A DNA stretch of 64,000 nt from Truepera sp. (GTDB taxonomy: Bacteria; Deinococcota; Deinococci; Deinococcales; Trueperaceae). Positions within the stretch are counted from its first letter, which is position 1; every line of letters begins with the position of its first letter. Below are positions 18,572 through 28,464 of this stretch, in pieces. The notes beneath the pieces are model-generated. The model made no database searches and had not been told where the DNA came from. It was given only the letters and a program-made list of their open reading frames with translations. A program made the position numbers and the translations under genes. The stretch lies in contig JAVSMU010000001.1 in the NCBI GenBank assembly GCA_032027045.1, positions 2,058,039-2,122,038 of the forward strand, read 5' to 3'.

Positions 18572-21223
18572 TCACCCGAATTTCAATACCTTCCGCTTCT
18601 TCTTCGGCTTCGCCGGGGCCTCGGTTCCGCCCTTCGGGGGCTTGCTTCTCGCGGGCTGTTCTCTCGCGGGTCTGCTCTTGGCGGGCTGCTCTTTCGCAGG
18701 TTTGCTCTTCGCGGACTGGTCCTTCGCCTGCTTGCCCTTCGCGGGCTGCTCTCTCGCGGGCTTGCTCTTCGCGGGCTGCTCTTTCGCCTGCTTGGCCGCC
18801 TCGGGCTGCTCTTTCGCCTGCTTGGCCTTGCCGGTCCGCTCCTTCGTGGGCTTGGCCGCGGCTGCCTTGGCGGCCCCCGCCTCGGCCGCGCCCTTCTTGG
18901 CGTCGCCCTTCTTCGCGTCGCCGCCCTTCTTGGCTTCTCCGGCCTTCTTCGCGTCGCCGGCCTTTGCGCCCCTGCCCGCCGGCTTGGCCCGCGCGTTGCG
19001 ACCGGCGATCTCGGTCACCACGCCCTCGGCGGCGCCCTGCTGCGGCGTCTTGAGTTTCCCGGGCCGGCGGGTATCGGCCGGCTTCTCCTCCGCCTCCAAC
19101 TCGGGCATCGGCATGTCGGCCGGTATGAGGTCGATCTGGCGTTGCGTCGGGTTGGCGGCCAGGATCCTGATCTCCACCCTGTCGCCCATCCGGTAGCGCT
19201 TGCGCGAGTGCTTGCCCATCAACATGAGCTGCTCTTCGATGTAGAGGTAGTAGTCGTCGACGAGGTGGCTCACGTGCATCAGGCCCTCGACGGCGTTGGG
19301 CAGCTCGACGAACACCCCGAAGTTGGTGACGCCCACGACGATGCCCGTGTAGGTCTCGCCCACGTGCTCCTTGGCCCAACGCGCGTGATAGTAGCGCGTG
19401 AGGTCCCGCTCGGCCTCTTCGGCCACGCGTTCACGCTCGCTGGCGTGCTCCGCCAGCGCGGGGAAGTCGGTCTTCATGCGCTCCTTGAGCGTCGGCGAGA
19501 GGCGGTGCTGCAGGAGCGCGCGCACCACGCGGTGCACCACGAGGTCGGGGTAGCGGCGGATGGGGCTCGTGAAGTGGAGGTAGCTCTCGAAGGCGAGGCC
19601 GTAATGACCCAGGTCCTCGCTCGAGTAGCGCGCCTGCTTGAGGCTCCGGAGCAGGAGCGTGTTCACGAGTTGCGCCTCCGGTTTGCCGGCGGCCTGCTTG
19701 AGGATGGCCTGAAGGTCCTGAGGCTTCGAGTGCTCGAGGTCGAGAACGTAACCCAGCCTGGCAAGGGCCTTCTGCAGCGCCTGGACCTTCTCGGGGCTGG
19801 GGTCCTCGTGAACGCGGAAGAGGGCCGGCACGTCGCGCCGGCTGAGCTCGCTCGCCACCAGGCGGTTGGCCAGCAGCATCATCTCCTCCACCAGCTGCCG
19901 GGCCGAGTTGCTCCTCACCGGGTTCACGTGAAGCGCGCCCTGGTCGTCGACCTCGACGCGGGCCTCGGTGAAGTCGAAGTCGAGCGCCCCGGCACCGATG
20001 CGTGCGGCGCGCAGTTCCTGCGTGAGGTTGAGCATGACCTTGATGTCGCGCTCGAGCTTGCGCTTGCCCGCGGGCAGGCGACCGCCGTCGGCGAACTCCT
20101 GCACTTGCCGGTACGTCAGGCGCGCGTCGGACTGGACGACGGTCTCCTTGAACTTGAACGCCTTCACCTCGCCTGTGCGCGTTATGTCCACGAACAGCGA
20201 AAGGGCCAGGCGCGCCTTGCCCTCGTCGAGGGAACAGATGCCGTTGGAGAGGTCCTCCGGCAGCATCGGCAGCACGCGTCCCGGGAGGTAGACGGACGTG
20301 GCGCGCTCCACGGCTTCCTTGTCGAGGCTCGTGCCCTCGGCCACGTAGTAGCTGACGTCGGCGATGTGGACGCCTACTCGCAACAGGCCGTCCCGGGCCG
20401 AATCGAGCCGCTCGATGCTGAGGGCGTCGTCGAAGTCCTTGGCGTCCTCGCCGTCGATGGTGAACGTGACCGCCTTGCGGTAGTCGGAGCGGCCCGCCAT
20501 CATCTCGGCCGTCACCTCGTCGGGTACGGCCTGGGCCTCGGCCAGCGTGGCGGGGTCGAACTCGGCCTTGAGGTGGTACTTGACGATCACGGCGCGAGTC
20601 TCGACCTCGGGGTCGTCCTCGGTGCCCAGGAACTCGGTCACCTCGCCGAAGGGCTCCCGTTCGCCCGACTCCTCGGGCCAGACCATGCGCGCCACGATGC
20701 GCGAACCGCCCTCGAGCTTGCCCACGGACTCCGGGGTGAGGAGGATCCGCGACTGCAACCGCACGGAGTCGGGCCGCAAGATGGCGTAACCCCTGGCGTA
20801 CTCGAGCGTGCCCACCACCTTCTCGTAGCCGCGCTCGATGATGCGGACGATCTCGCCGGAGGGGCGCCCGTCGTCGCTCTTCATGGGGTTGGGGCGCGCC
20901 ATCACCCGATCGGAATCCCAGGCGCCTCCCAGGCGGTCGGCGGGGATGTAGAGGTCCTTGCCCCCAGCGTCGGGGATGACGAAGCCGTAACCGCCCGAGG
21001 CAACCTGCAGGCGGCCCAGGACCATGTTCATCTCCTGCGGCAGGCCGTAGGTCCGGCGGCGCGTGCGGATCAGTCGGCCTGCATCGGCTAGTTCGGAAAG
21101 GATGTGTCGCAGCTCGGCGCGGTCGTCCACCTCGAAGCGGCGCTGGATGTCTTGTACGTGCCAGGGTCGCTCGGGGTGCTCCAAGAAGAAGCTGAGTACC
21201 TGGTCGGGATTGATATCTGGCAT
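18572..21223 (-). CDS. rnr: Ribonuclease R
   Basis: Processive 3'-5' exoribonuclease of the RNB family (883 aa) that degrades structured RNA. Domains in order: N-terminal winged helix (about 1-70), cold-shock OB domains (about 70-230), RNB catalytic domain with GEDAKDFDDALSIERL (Mg-binding Asp residues, about 255-270), S1 domain (about 610-690, YTGIVVGVTNFGVFVELPNAVEG), then a Lys/Ala/Pro/Gln-rich tail of roughly 140 residues. Basic tails in RNase R help unwinding and ribosome or tmRNA engagement. This one is unusually repetitive (see the repeat entry). The start is an ATG in 'MPDINPDQVLSFFLEHPERP'. Confidence 0.95.
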   Translation of the reverse strand: MPDINPDQVLSFFLEHPERPWHVQDIQRRFEVDDRAELRHILSELADAGRLIRTRRRTYGLPQEMNMVLGRLQVASGGYGFVIPDAGGKDLYIPADRLGGAWDSDRVMARPNPMKSDDGRPSGEIVRIIERGYEKVVGTLEYARGYAILRPDSVRLQSRILLTPESVGKLEGGSRIVARMVWPEESGEREPFGEVTEFLGTEDDPEVETRAVIVKYHLKAEFDPATLAEAQAVPDEVTAEMMAGRSDYRKAVTFTIDGEDAKDFDDALSIERLDSARDGLLRVGVHIADVSYYVAEGTSLDKEAVERATSVYLPGRVLPMLPEDLSNGICSLDEGKARLALSLFVDITRTGEVKAFKFKETVVQSDARLTYRQVQEFADGGRLPAGKRKLERDIKVMLNLTQELRAARIGAGALDFDFTEARVEVDDQGALHVNPVRSNSARQLVEEMMLLANRLVASELSRRDVPALFRVHEDPSPEKVQALQKALARLGYVLDLEHSKPQDLQAILKQAAGKPEAQLVNTLLLRSLKQARYSSEDLGHYGLAFESYLHFTSPIRRYPDLVVHRVVRALLQHRLSPTLKERMKTDFPALAEHASERERVAEEAERDLTRYYHARWAKEHVGETYTGIVVGVTNFGVFVELPNAVEGLMHVSHLVDDYYLYIEEQLMLMGKHSRKRYRMGDRVEIRILAANPTQRQIDLIPADMPMPELEAEEKPADTRRPGKLKTPQQGAAEGVVTEIAGRNARAKPAGRGAKAGDAKKAGEAKKGGDAKKGDAKKGAAEAGAAKAAAAKPTKERTGKAKQAKEQPEAAKQAKEQPAKSKPAREQPAKGKQAKDQSAKSKPAKEQPAKSRPAREQPARSKPPKGGTEAPAKPKKKRKVLKFG
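18620..18985. repeat. Imperfect tandem repeats coding the RNase R basic tail
   Basis: The 3' end of rnr consists of degenerate repeats. An inner block reads KAGDAKKAGEAKKGGDAKKG at the protein level. The outer block repeats an 11-residue pattern close to AKEQPAKSKPA about six times. The copies differ at many third positions, so the protein pattern is kept while the DNA drifts. Confidence 0.8.
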
Positions 21224-21349
21224 CTGGCGTAGTGTAGCGCGTCCCCGGCCCGCGGCCCGGTCGAGCGTCGAAGGGCCGTCAGCAAGGTCGCGGCCGGTGA
21301 GCCGCCGACGCCCGGGCCCGGCGAGCGTCGAAGAGCCCCGGCTAGAGCC

Positions 21350-22300
21350 TCAGCGCAAGCGAGCGACTTCTTGCCGCGCCAGCGCTGCCAGTGCCGCGCG
21401 GCTCGGTGACGGGGCGAAGACGCCGAGCGCCGCCACGGCTTCTTCCGCCTGGGCCTCTATCTCGCTCCTCGTGCGCTCGTGGGCACCGTGCGCCGTGGCC
21501 AGCTCGGCCATGCGCTCCACGTCGCCGGGCCGGGCCGCCCGCCTCGCGAGGATGGCCCGCGCCTCCTCGCAATCGTGCTCTAGGAGAAGGCTCAGCACCG
21601 TGTGCGTCGCCTTGCCCTCGCGAAGGTCGCCGCCAACGGGTTTGCCTAGGACTTGGGGGTCACCGAGAAGGTCGAGGTAGTCGTCGCGCAGCTGGAACGC
21701 GCGCCCGAACGCCATGCCGTAGCGGCGCAGCGCCCTCAAGTCCGCGTCGTCGGCGCCGGCAACCAGTCCAACGCCCTGGCTGGCGGCGGCCAGCAGCACG
21801 GCGGTCTTGCCCTCGATGACCCGCGTGTAGTTCTCCCACGAGTAGTCCTGGAGCGTCGCGACCTGGAACTGGAGGACCTCGCCCTCGCACACGTCGGCCG
21901 CCGCCTCGGCCATGAGCGACGTGAAGCCGGCGCTTCCGCTGGCGGCCAACAGCCGGAGCACGCGGGCGAGCATGAAGTCGCCCGACATGACGCTCACCAC
22001 GTTACCGTAGCGCCGGAAGGCGGCCTCGCTACCCCGCCGCGTGTCGGCGTCGTCGATCAGGTCGTCGTGTAGCAGTGACGCCGAGTGAAGGAGCTCGACC
22101 GAGAGGGCGACCTGCATGGCCGCCTCGGGCGGTGCGCCTAGGAGGCGACCGGTGAGGAACGCCACGCCGGGCCGCAGTCGCTTACCGCCCGCCTTCACCA
22201 GGTCGGCGCCGATGGCCTCGATGAACGCGACGGAGGAATGGAGTTCGCCCTCGAGCCGCTCCTCGAAACGCACCAGCTCCTCAGCAACGAGTTCGAACAC
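21350..22300 (-). CDS. Polyprenyl diphosphate synthase
   Basis: Trans-type long-chain isoprenyl diphosphate synthase, adding isopentenyl units to an allylic diphosphate for menaquinone side chains or similar lipids. Motifs: GGKRLRPG (about residues 38-45), the first Asp-rich motif LLHDDLIDDADTRRG (about 75-89), and the second Asp-rich motif GRAFQLRDDYLDLLGD (about 208-223). The residues just before the first motif (SVELLHSASLLHDD) are small, consistent with a long-chain product, but chain length cannot be fixed by eye. GTG start. It lies 34 bases downstream of rex on the same strand, and rnr follows 126 bases later. Confidence 0.92.
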   Translation of the reverse strand: MFELVAEELVRFEERLEGELHSSVAFIEAIGADLVKAGGKRLRPGVAFLTGRLLGAPPEAAMQVALSVELLHSASLLHDDLIDDADTRRGSEAAFRRYGNVVSVMSGDFMLARVLRLLAASGSAGFTSLMAEAAADVCEGEVLQFQVATLQDYSWENYTRVIEGKTAVLLAAASQGVGLVAGADDADLRALRRYGMAFGRAFQLRDDYLDLLGDPQVLGKPVGGDLREGKATHTVLSLLLEHDCEEARAILARRAARPGDVERMAELATAHGAHERTRSEIEAQAEEAVAALGVFAPSPSRAALAALARQEVARLR

Positions 22301-22334
22301 GCGGCCAGTATAAGGGGGCTTGTGCGCCCGGGTA

Positions 22335-22985
22335 CTAGCCCGCCGTCGCGACCAGGTCCTGGTGAGGTTGCAGGTAGAACGCCAGGCGCTTGAGTCCCGC
22401 CAGGAAGTCGACCGACTCCACGCGAACGCTGTCGGGGACGTCGAGCACGGTGGGCACGAAGTTCAAGACGCCGCGCACGCCGGCCTCGACGATCATCTCG
22501 GTGGCGGCCTTCGCGCTGCCTACCGGCACCGTCAAGAAGACGATGTCGAGCGTCAGTTCCCTCACGCGGCCGGCCAACTCGTCCATGCCATAGACGGGCA
22601 GTGTGCCGATGCGGGAGCCGACCTTGGCGGGGTCCCGGTCGAAGCCGCACACCAGGTCGAAATTGAAGCCACTGAAGTGCGGGTAGTCGGCGAGGGCCTG
22701 GCCCAATCGCCCCATACCCACGATCGCAACCCGCCAGGAACGGGTGAGGCCGAGAGTGCTGCTGAGCTCGCGGCGCAAGATGGCGACCGTGTAGCCACGG
22801 CCGCGCGTGCCTGACGTCACCTTGGCGAGGAGCAGGTCTTTGCGGACCTGGTGAGCGGAGACATGAGCCGCGTTGCCCAACCGCTCCGAGGTGGCGTAGA
22901 TGACCCCCTCCGCCTCCATGTCGGTCAGTACGCGCAGGTAAGCCACTAGTCGGCTGACCGTCACCGACGGGAGGTCCTTATGCAT
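22335..22985 (-). CDS. rex: Redox-sensing transcriptional repressor Rex
   Basis: Homodimeric repressor that binds DNA when the NADH/NAD+ ratio is low. The N-terminal winged helix has SVTVSRLVAYLRVL and the recognition region HVSAHQVRKDLLL (about residues 38-50), then GTRGRGYTV. The Rossmann domain has VAIVGMGRLGQALADYPHF (about 85-103) and ends with the domain-swapped C-terminal helix (FLAGLKRLAFYLQ). Length of 216 aa is typical. The ATG overlaps the stop of the upstream SPOR gene, so the two share a transcript. Confidence 0.93.
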   Translation of the reverse strand: MHKDLPSVTVSRLVAYLRVLTDMEAEGVIYATSERLGNAAHVSAHQVRKDLLLAKVTSGTRGRGYTVAILRRELSSTLGLTRSWRVAIVGMGRLGQALADYPHFSGFNFDLVCGFDRDPAKVGSRIGTLPVYGMDELAGRVRELTLDIVFLTVPVGSAKAATEMIVEAGVRGVLNFVPTVLDVPDSVRVESVDFLAGLKRLAFYLQPHQDLVATAG

Positions 22986-24154
22986 CAGCGAGCGAAGCTC
23001 TCGATGCCTGCAGCCGTCAATCGGTCCTGAGCTTTGGCAAGGGAGGGCGCATCGTAAGGCCCCACCAGGAGCTTGAGGAGGGAGCCCTCGGTGCGCTCCA
23101 CCACCTGGAAGCCGAGTTCCTGGAGCCGCTCGATCTGCGGCAGCGCGCTCTCGCGGCTCCCGTAGGCGCCCACCTGCAGGTAACGTCCGTCACTCGTTGC
23201 GGTGGTCGGGGGGCTCGCCGGCGCGGGCGGCGTTGACGCCGGCGGGGTGGCGGCCGGCGGCGCGGAGGTGGCGGGGCTCGTCGTGGCGGGGGTATCCGAG
23301 GCGGAACCGGCGCCGGAACCGTCGGGTTCGTAGAGGTAGACGGTCGGATCCGGAACCCCGAAGTCGCCTGCCTTGATGCGCCCGGCCACGGCCCGCGCTT
23401 GCGCCTCGGTCTCGTAGGGGCCGACGAGAACGATGGTCAGGCTGCCCTGAGTTCCGAGCAATACCGGGTAGCCGGCGGCCTGGAAGGTTGCCGCCAGGCG
23501 CTGCGCGTTCTCGGCATTGCCGAACGCACCCACGGAGACGCGGTACGAACTGCCCTCCGCTGGAGCCGTGGCGGCGGCGGGCGCTGCCGTGGCGCCCGCG
23601 GCGGTTGCTTGGCTGGGCGGGGGCGTGGTGGGTTGCGCGGCGCCAGAACCGGGAGCCGGCGTGGAGGGTGCTTGGGTGCTTGGCGCTTCGCCACCCGGAG
23701 GCAGCACCGCTATCGGGGCGCCCGATTGGCCGGAAGCGCCAGGCTGCGCCGAATCGGTTGGCTGGGCGGCCGGAGGAGGGCTGGCCGTGGCGTCCGCGGC
23801 ACCCGCCGCAGTGCCGGGTTGCGCCACCGGCCCGCCGGCCGGGGCTGCGCCGACATCGGAGGCGGCCGGCTGGCTGCTACCGGACTCGGCCGTGCCAGGA
23901 AGGCCGGCGCTGGGTTGCGTGGTGTTCGGTTGAGCCGTGCTTGACGGGGTCGCGGTTTGCCCGCTGCCGGCACCGGGAACGGTGGTCGAGCTTTGGGTGG
24001 TGCTGCTAGAGCCGTTGGTCTTGGCCCCTTGGCCGACCGGGAAGAAGGACCCTCCCGAGATCAGTGTGGCGATGATTCCCGCGATCACGGCCACCAGGGC
24101 CACGCCGATCAGGAGGTCGGGCCAGTTGCGTCGAAGCCAGTCCATGGGTCTCAT
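22985..24154 (-). CDS. Membrane-anchored protein with two SPOR domains
   Basis: 389 residues. A short cytoplasmic start (RRNWPD) is followed by one transmembrane segment (about residues 13-33, LLIGVALVAVIAGIIATLISGG), a 170-residue Pro/Ala/Ser/Thr/Gly-rich linker, and two SPOR domains (about 205-265, YRVSVGAFGNAENAQRLAA; and about 322-389, YLQVGAYGSRESALPQIERL). SPOR domains bind denuded peptidoglycan at division sites, so a role in septation or wall remodelling is likely. A second Pro/Ala/Thr-rich linker separates the domains. The start may be residue 1 or the Met at residue 4. It is coupled to rex by a 1-base overlap. Confidence 0.85.
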   Translation of the reverse strand: MRPMDWLRRNWPDLLIGVALVAVIAGIIATLISGGSFFPVGQGAKTNGSSSTTQSSTTVPGAGSGQTATPSSTAQPNTTQPSAGLPGTAESGSSQPAASDVGAAPAGGPVAQPGTAAGAADATASPPPAAQPTDSAQPGASGQSGAPIAVLPPGGEAPSTQAPSTPAPGSGAAQPTTPPPSQATAAGATAAPAAATAPAEGSSYRVSVGAFGNAENAQRLAATFQAAGYPVLLGTQGSLTIVLVGPYETEAQARAVAGRIKAGDFGVPDPTVYLYEPDGSGAGSASDTPATTSPATSAPPAATPPASTPPAPASPPTTATSDGRYLQVGAYGSRESALPQIERLQELGFQVVERTEGSLLKLLVGPYDAPSLAKAQDRLTAAGIESFAR

Positions 24155-24195
24155 TCTACCTTTGCGGCCTTGTACGGTCTCGCCTTGGAAGGGGA

Positions 24196-24249
24196 GTGCC
24201 CCGGGCGTTCGTCACGCCGACATCCGAAGGCGCTCGACGGCCGGGGCAC
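24196..24249. other. 9-bp inverted repeat downstream of the TPR gene
   Basis: GTGCCCCGG at 24196-24204 pairs with CCGGGGCAC at 24241-24249. It lies just past the stop of the minus-strand TPR gene and before the SPOR gene. There is no U-run, so it is at best a weak terminator or an mRNA-stabilising stem. Confidence 0.3.
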
Positions 24250-24257
24250 CCCCACCC

Positions 24258-25787
24258 TCACAAGTAGTTACTGATGGCGTTGCAAGCGGGCTGGTAGCCC
24301 TGCTGGCAGGACGTCACCCAGGCGTCGCGGGCGCCGCCACGGCGGTCTTGCGAGTACAAGGACCAGCCAAGGTTGTAGATGCTCTCGCTGTCGTCGGGAT
24401 TCTCCTTCACGAGCTTCCCATAGACGTTCTCGGCCTCTTCGTAGCGCTGCGCGGCCAGGTAGCCGGCACCCAGGTTCATGCGCGCCTCGGTGCTGCTCGG
24501 GTCGAGCTGAACGGCCCGCTCGAAGTTGCGGACGGCCGCGGCGTAATCGCCCTGCTGGTAGGCGGCGAGGCCGGCCCAGAGCTGGACCTGCGCGTCGTTG
24601 GGGCGGTCAGCCAACACGGCCTGCAACTCCGCCGAGGCCGCCGCGTAATCGCCGGTGCGGTAGAGGGCGCGGCCGGCGATCAGGCGCGCGTCGGTGACCA
24701 GCTTCGGGTCGGAGAGCCGCGAGATGGCCTCACGCGCGCTCGAGAGGGCGTCGGTGCTGCTGGAAACCTGGTCGTAGGCAGTGGCGAGTGCTAGGTAGAC
24801 CTCGGCGCGGTTCGGGTCGAGCTTCTGCGCGGTGCGCAGCGGCTCGATCGACTCGCGCGTCTGTCCGCCCTCCAGAAGCGTGACGCCCAAGTTGTACTGG
24901 GCCTCCCAGGAAGCGGGGTCGATGAGCACGGCACGTTCGAACGAGTCTCGCGCCTGCGTGTCGCGGCCAAGGCCACGCTGGAGGGTGCCCAGCTTGACGA
25001 GGGTGCTCGATTGCGCGGCGGCGTCGTTGGCCTTCTCCGCCTTCTGAAGCGCGCGCTCGAGCGACCAGACGCCGTAATCGATCTGCCCCTGGCCGACGTA
25101 GATGTCGGAGATGAGCGCGCTGACGCGGTAGTCGCCGCTGTTGGCCTCGAGCGTAGTGAGTTCAGGGAGGGCCTCGAGACCCTTCCCGGCCTTGTAGAGG
25201 GCCTGGCCCCGGCGCAGGATGTAGTCGGCGTTGTTCGGCTCGAGCTCGAGTGCGGCGGCGTAGGCAGCGGCCGCGCCTTCCCAATCGCCGCTCAGTTCGA
25301 GCTGCGCGGCAAGACCGAGCTGCGCCTGGACGCGGTCGGCGGGGCTCGCTTCGGGCGCGGCCTGGGCGATGGCCTCAGCGAACGCCTTGGCGGCCTCGGC
25401 GGGCTGACGTAGCCGCGCGAGCGTGACTGCGCGGTTGAACTGGCCATCGAAGCGCTCGGGGTAGAGGCGCGTGACCTCGGTGAACTCGAAGAGGGCGGCC
25501 TGATAGTCGCCCCGCGAGAACTCGGAGAGCCCTAGCCCGTAATGCGCGTCACCGGACGTGTAGTCGAGCGCGATGGCCTCGAGGTAGTTCTCCTTGGCTA
25601 GGTCGAACTCGCCCTGGTCGTAGTAGGCGTTGCCGAGTGCTACCCAGGCGACCACGCTGTCGGGGTTGGCTTCGACTTCCGCGCGCAGCTGGGCGACAGA
25701 CTGTCCCCACACCGGTGTGAGCAGGAGCATGGCGGCTAGCGCAACGAATGCCGCTCGGCCACTCCACCTGCGGGTTCCTCTGATCAT
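24258..25787 (-). CDS. Secreted tetratricopeptide-repeat protein
   Basis: 509 residues. A signal peptide (about residues 1-28, AFVALAAMLLLTPVWGQS) is followed by about a dozen TPR units, e.g. VAWVALGNAYYDQGEFDLAKE, AHYGLGLSEFSRGDYQAAL, ADYILRRGQALYKAGKGLEA, VQLWAGLAAYQQGDYAAAV and SIYNLGWSLYSQDRRGGA. TPRs scaffold protein complexes. Export suggests an envelope assembly role, and the neighbouring SPOR protein on the same strand is compatible with that, but no partner is shown by the sequence. The start is the ATG at 25787, with GGAGG 5 bases upstream; longer upstream starts would bury the signal peptide. Confidence 0.82.
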   Translation of the reverse strand: MIRGTRRWSGRAAFVALAAMLLLTPVWGQSVAQLRAEVEANPDSVVAWVALGNAYYDQGEFDLAKENYLEAIALDYTSGDAHYGLGLSEFSRGDYQAALFEFTEVTRLYPERFDGQFNRAVTLARLRQPAEAAKAFAEAIAQAAPEASPADRVQAQLGLAAQLELSGDWEGAAAAYAAALELEPNNADYILRRGQALYKAGKGLEALPELTTLEANSGDYRVSALISDIYVGQGQIDYGVWSLERALQKAEKANDAAAQSSTLVKLGTLQRGLGRDTQARDSFERAVLIDPASWEAQYNLGVTLLEGGQTRESIEPLRTAQKLDPNRAEVYLALATAYDQVSSSTDALSSAREAISRLSDPKLVTDARLIAGRALYRTGDYAAASAELQAVLADRPNDAQVQLWAGLAAYQQGDYAAAVRNFERAVQLDPSSTEARMNLGAGYLAAQRYEEAENVYGKLVKENPDDSESIYNLGWSLYSQDRRGGARDAWVTSCQQGYQPACNAISNYL

Positions 25788-25998
25788 GCCTGCCTCCATA
25801 TCGCTGTGTGCGGAGCCGCCACAGGGTGTGTCTGGCCACCTCCTGGGGGAGGCTTCCGGGCACCCCACTCGCCCAGCGGCACCGCGTGCCACGCGAGAGT
25901 TGAGGCCAAGTCTATACCGACCCAGTGGGCGCTTCTTGTGAAATCATCCACCTGCTCGGGCGCCACGTGAAAGCCGCCACGCACGCCCCAAGCGCGGA

Positions 25999-27075
25999 TC
26001 AAGCGCCCGGCATGACGACGCCCGAGTCGGCCACCGCTGCTGCCCCGGCGCCCTGGAGCGCCAGCTGCCCGCAGGCGGCGCCGGCGTCGCGACCCCGGCT
26101 GAAGCGCACCGAAACGCTGACGCCCCTGTCGGTCAGTCGCTTCTGGAACTGCGTGATGCGCTCTCGCGGGCTGCCCTGGAAGCCCGAGGCGCCCCACGGG
26201 TTGAACGGGATGAGGTTCACGTGTGCCGTCAGGCCCCTGAGGAGTTCGGCCAGCATGTCGGCCTGCCACGGGTGATCGTTCGTGCCCTCGAGCATCGTGT
26301 ACTCGATGGTGATGCGGCGGCCCACCCTGTCCTGCCAGTCGTGCAGGGCCGCCATGATGTCGGGAACCGTGTGGGCGTGGGCCGTGGGGATTATGCGCTG
26401 CCGCGTCTCCTGATCGGGGGCATGCAGGCTCACCGCCAGCACCAGGGGCAGCCCCTCGCCGGCGAGCTTGCGGATGCGCCCCGGCAGCCCGACCGTAGAC
26501 AGGGTGATGCGGCGCGGCGACATGTCGAGGCCGGCGGGGTCGATCCAGGTCTCTATGGCGCCGAGGGCGTTCTCGTAGTTGAGCAGCGCCTCGCCCATAC
26601 CCATGAGGACCACGTTGCGGATGCCGGCGGGTGGGACGCCCTCGTGGCGCGCGACCTCGACGAGCTGCGCGACGATCTCGCCGCGGGTCAGGTTGCGCCC
26701 GAAGCCGAGCGCGCCGGTGGCGCAGAAGGCGCACGCGGCCGGGCAGCCGACCATCGAGCTGACGCAAACGGTGCGGCGCCCCTCGTACGGCATATATACG
26801 GCCTCGGTCTGCTTGCCGTCTCGCAGGGTGAACAGGTACCTGACCGAGCCGTCGTCCGACTCGAAGCGTTGGAAGGAGGCGAAGGGTTGAGAGGCATGGT
26901 TGGCGCTCAGCCACTCACGCAGCCCCAGCGGCAGGTTCGTCATCTCCTCCGGGCGCGTGGTTCCCCGGCCGTAGACCCAGCTCGCGATCTGCCGACGCCT
27001 GAAGGGTGGTTCCCCCTCGGGTAGCGGCAACTCGGAGATGTCATGGTCGTAGAGAGTGGCCTCCAACCGCTGCAT
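25999..27075 (-). CDS. rlmN: Dual-specificity 23S rRNA/tRNA methyltransferase RlmN
   Basis: Radical-SAM enzyme that methylates C2 of adenosine 2503 in 23S rRNA and A37 in tRNA. The iron-sulphur motif CxxxCxxC is GCPAACAFCATG (about residues 109-120). The N-terminal accessory domain has FRRRQIASWVYGRG, followed by GMGEALLNYENALG and a C-terminal VRFSRGRDAGAACGQL with the Cys that forms the thioether intermediate. Length from the ATG at 27075 is 358 aa, normal for RlmN. The 12 residues further upstream are not needed. Confidence 0.95.
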   Translation of the reverse strand: MQRLEATLYDHDISELPLPEGEPPFRRRQIASWVYGRGTTRPEEMTNLPLGLREWLSANHASQPFASFQRFESDDGSVRYLFTLRDGKQTEAVYMPYEGRRTVCVSSMVGCPAACAFCATGALGFGRNLTRGEIVAQLVEVARHEGVPPAGIRNVVLMGMGEALLNYENALGAIETWIDPAGLDMSPRRITLSTVGLPGRIRKLAGEGLPLVLAVSLHAPDQETRQRIIPTAHAHTVPDIMAALHDWQDRVGRRITIEYTMLEGTNDHPWQADMLAELLRGLTAHVNLIPFNPWGASGFQGSPRERITQFQKRLTDRGVSVSVRFSRGRDAGAACGQLALQGAGAAAVADSGVVMPGA

Positions 27076-27210
27076 GACGGTCACGCTACAGCAAAGTCGC
27101 CGCGCTATCATGCAGCCAAGCCGACAAGGGAACGCGTGAACCCCGTGAACCCCAAGCCAGTTTCCTCACGACCGCAGCACGCCTGAGAACGGCCAGCGCC
27201 TGGAGGACGA

Positions 27211-28464
27211 ATGACAACCCACAAGGTCAAGACCATCGGCATGGTTCTGGCGGGCGGGAAAGGCTCGCGGCTTCATCCACTCACCTGGCGGCGCACCAAG
27301 CCCGCCGTGCCGTTCGGCGCCAAGTACCGGATCATCGATTTCGCCCTCAACAACATGATCAACTCCGGCGTGTACGGCATCTACGTCCTCACGCAGTTCA
27401 AGGCGCAGAGCCTCACCGAGCACATCCAGCGCCATTGGCGCTTCGGCACGTTCCTGGACGACCACTTCATCACCCTCGCCCCGGCGCAGATGTACCTCTA
27501 CGAGGAACTCGGCGCCGAGTGGTACCGCGGCACGGCCGACGCCATCTACCAGAACCTCCACCTGGTCGATCACAATCGCGCCGGCCTGGTCGCCATCTTC
27601 TCGGGCGATCACATCTACAAGATGGACATCAGCCACATGATCGAGTACCACCTCGAGCACGAGGCCGACGTGACCATCGCCGCCTACCCCACGCCCGTCG
27701 CCGACGGGCGCCGCTTCGGGGTCTTGCAGATCGACGACGATTGGCGCATCAGCGAGTTCCATGAGAAGCCCGAGGAGCCCAATCCCATCCCCGGCCGGCC
27801 GACTCACTGCCTGGCGAGCATGGGCAACTACGTGTTCTCGGTCGAGGCGCTCATGCAGATGCTCCAGGACGACGCCAACGAGCCGGGGTCCGACCACGAC
27901 TTCGGCAAGGACGTCCTCCCCCGAGCCCTGCGCGAGGGCAGGCGCTTGTTCGCGTACGACTTCGCGCGTAACCCCATCCTCGGACAGGCCGGACCCAACA
28001 CGTACTGGCGTGACGTGGGCACGCTCGACAGCTACTGGGAGGCCAACATGGACCTGGTGGCGCTGAAGCCGGAGTTCGACCTCTACAACGAGGAGTGGCC
28101 CCTTCGCACGTCGGCGGAGTTCTCGGCGCCCGCCAAGTTCGTGCACGAGGAGGAGGGCCGGCGCGGGCAGAGCTTCAACTCGCTGGTCGCGGGCGGCGTC
28201 ATCATCTCCGGCGCCACCCTCAGGCGCACCGTGGCGTTCCGCCGCGTTCGCGTCAACTCTTACGCCACCGTCGAGAACTCGGTGCTGCTCGACAACGTCG
28301 TGGTGGGCCGGCGGGCCACCGTGCGCAACGCCATCATCGACAAGAACGTGGTGGTGCCGGACGGCGAGCAGTTGGGCGTCGACCTGGAGCAGGACCGCGC
28401 CCGGGGCCTGTTCGTGAGCGACAAAGGCATCGTGACGGTGCCCAAAGGCTTCACCTTCTCCTGA
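27211..28464 (+). CDS. glgC: Glucose-1-phosphate adenylyltransferase
   Basis: Makes ADP-glucose from glucose 1-phosphate and ATP, the committed step of glycogen synthesis. The nucleotidyltransferase domain has [20 protein letters not shown] (about residues 11-30) and the [10 protein letters not shown] metal/substrate loop. The C-terminal left-handed beta-helix begins near residue 300 ([21 protein letters not shown]). Length of 417 aa is normal. A GGAGG sits 4 bases before the ATG. No other glycogen gene is adjacent. Confidence 0.96.
   Translation: MTTHKVKTIGMVLAGGKGSRLHPLTWRRTKPAVPFGAKYRIIDFALNNMINSGVYGIYVLTQFKAQSLTEHIQRHWRFGTFLDDHFITLAPAQMYLYEELGAEWYRGTADAIYQNLHLVDHNRAGLVAIFSGDHIYKMDISHMIEYHLEHEADVTIAAYPTPVADGRRFGVLQIDDDWRISEFHEKPEEPNPIPGRPTHCLASMGNYVFSVEALMQMLQDDANEPGSDHDFGKDVLPRALREGRRLFAYDFARNPILGQAGPNTYWRDVGTLDSYWEANMDLVALKPEFDLYNEEWPLRTSAEFSAPAKFVHEEEGRRGQSFNSLVAGGVIISGATLRRTVAFRRVRVNSYATVENSVLLDNVVVGRRATVRNAIIDKNVVVPDGEQLGVDLEQDRARGLFVSDKGIVTVPKGFTFS

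Noticed and set aside
18386-21091. 901-residue open frame on the plus strand, opposite RNase R
   Set aside because: It is longer than rnr itself but has no motif, and rnr is unmistakable. High GC leaves antisense frames open.
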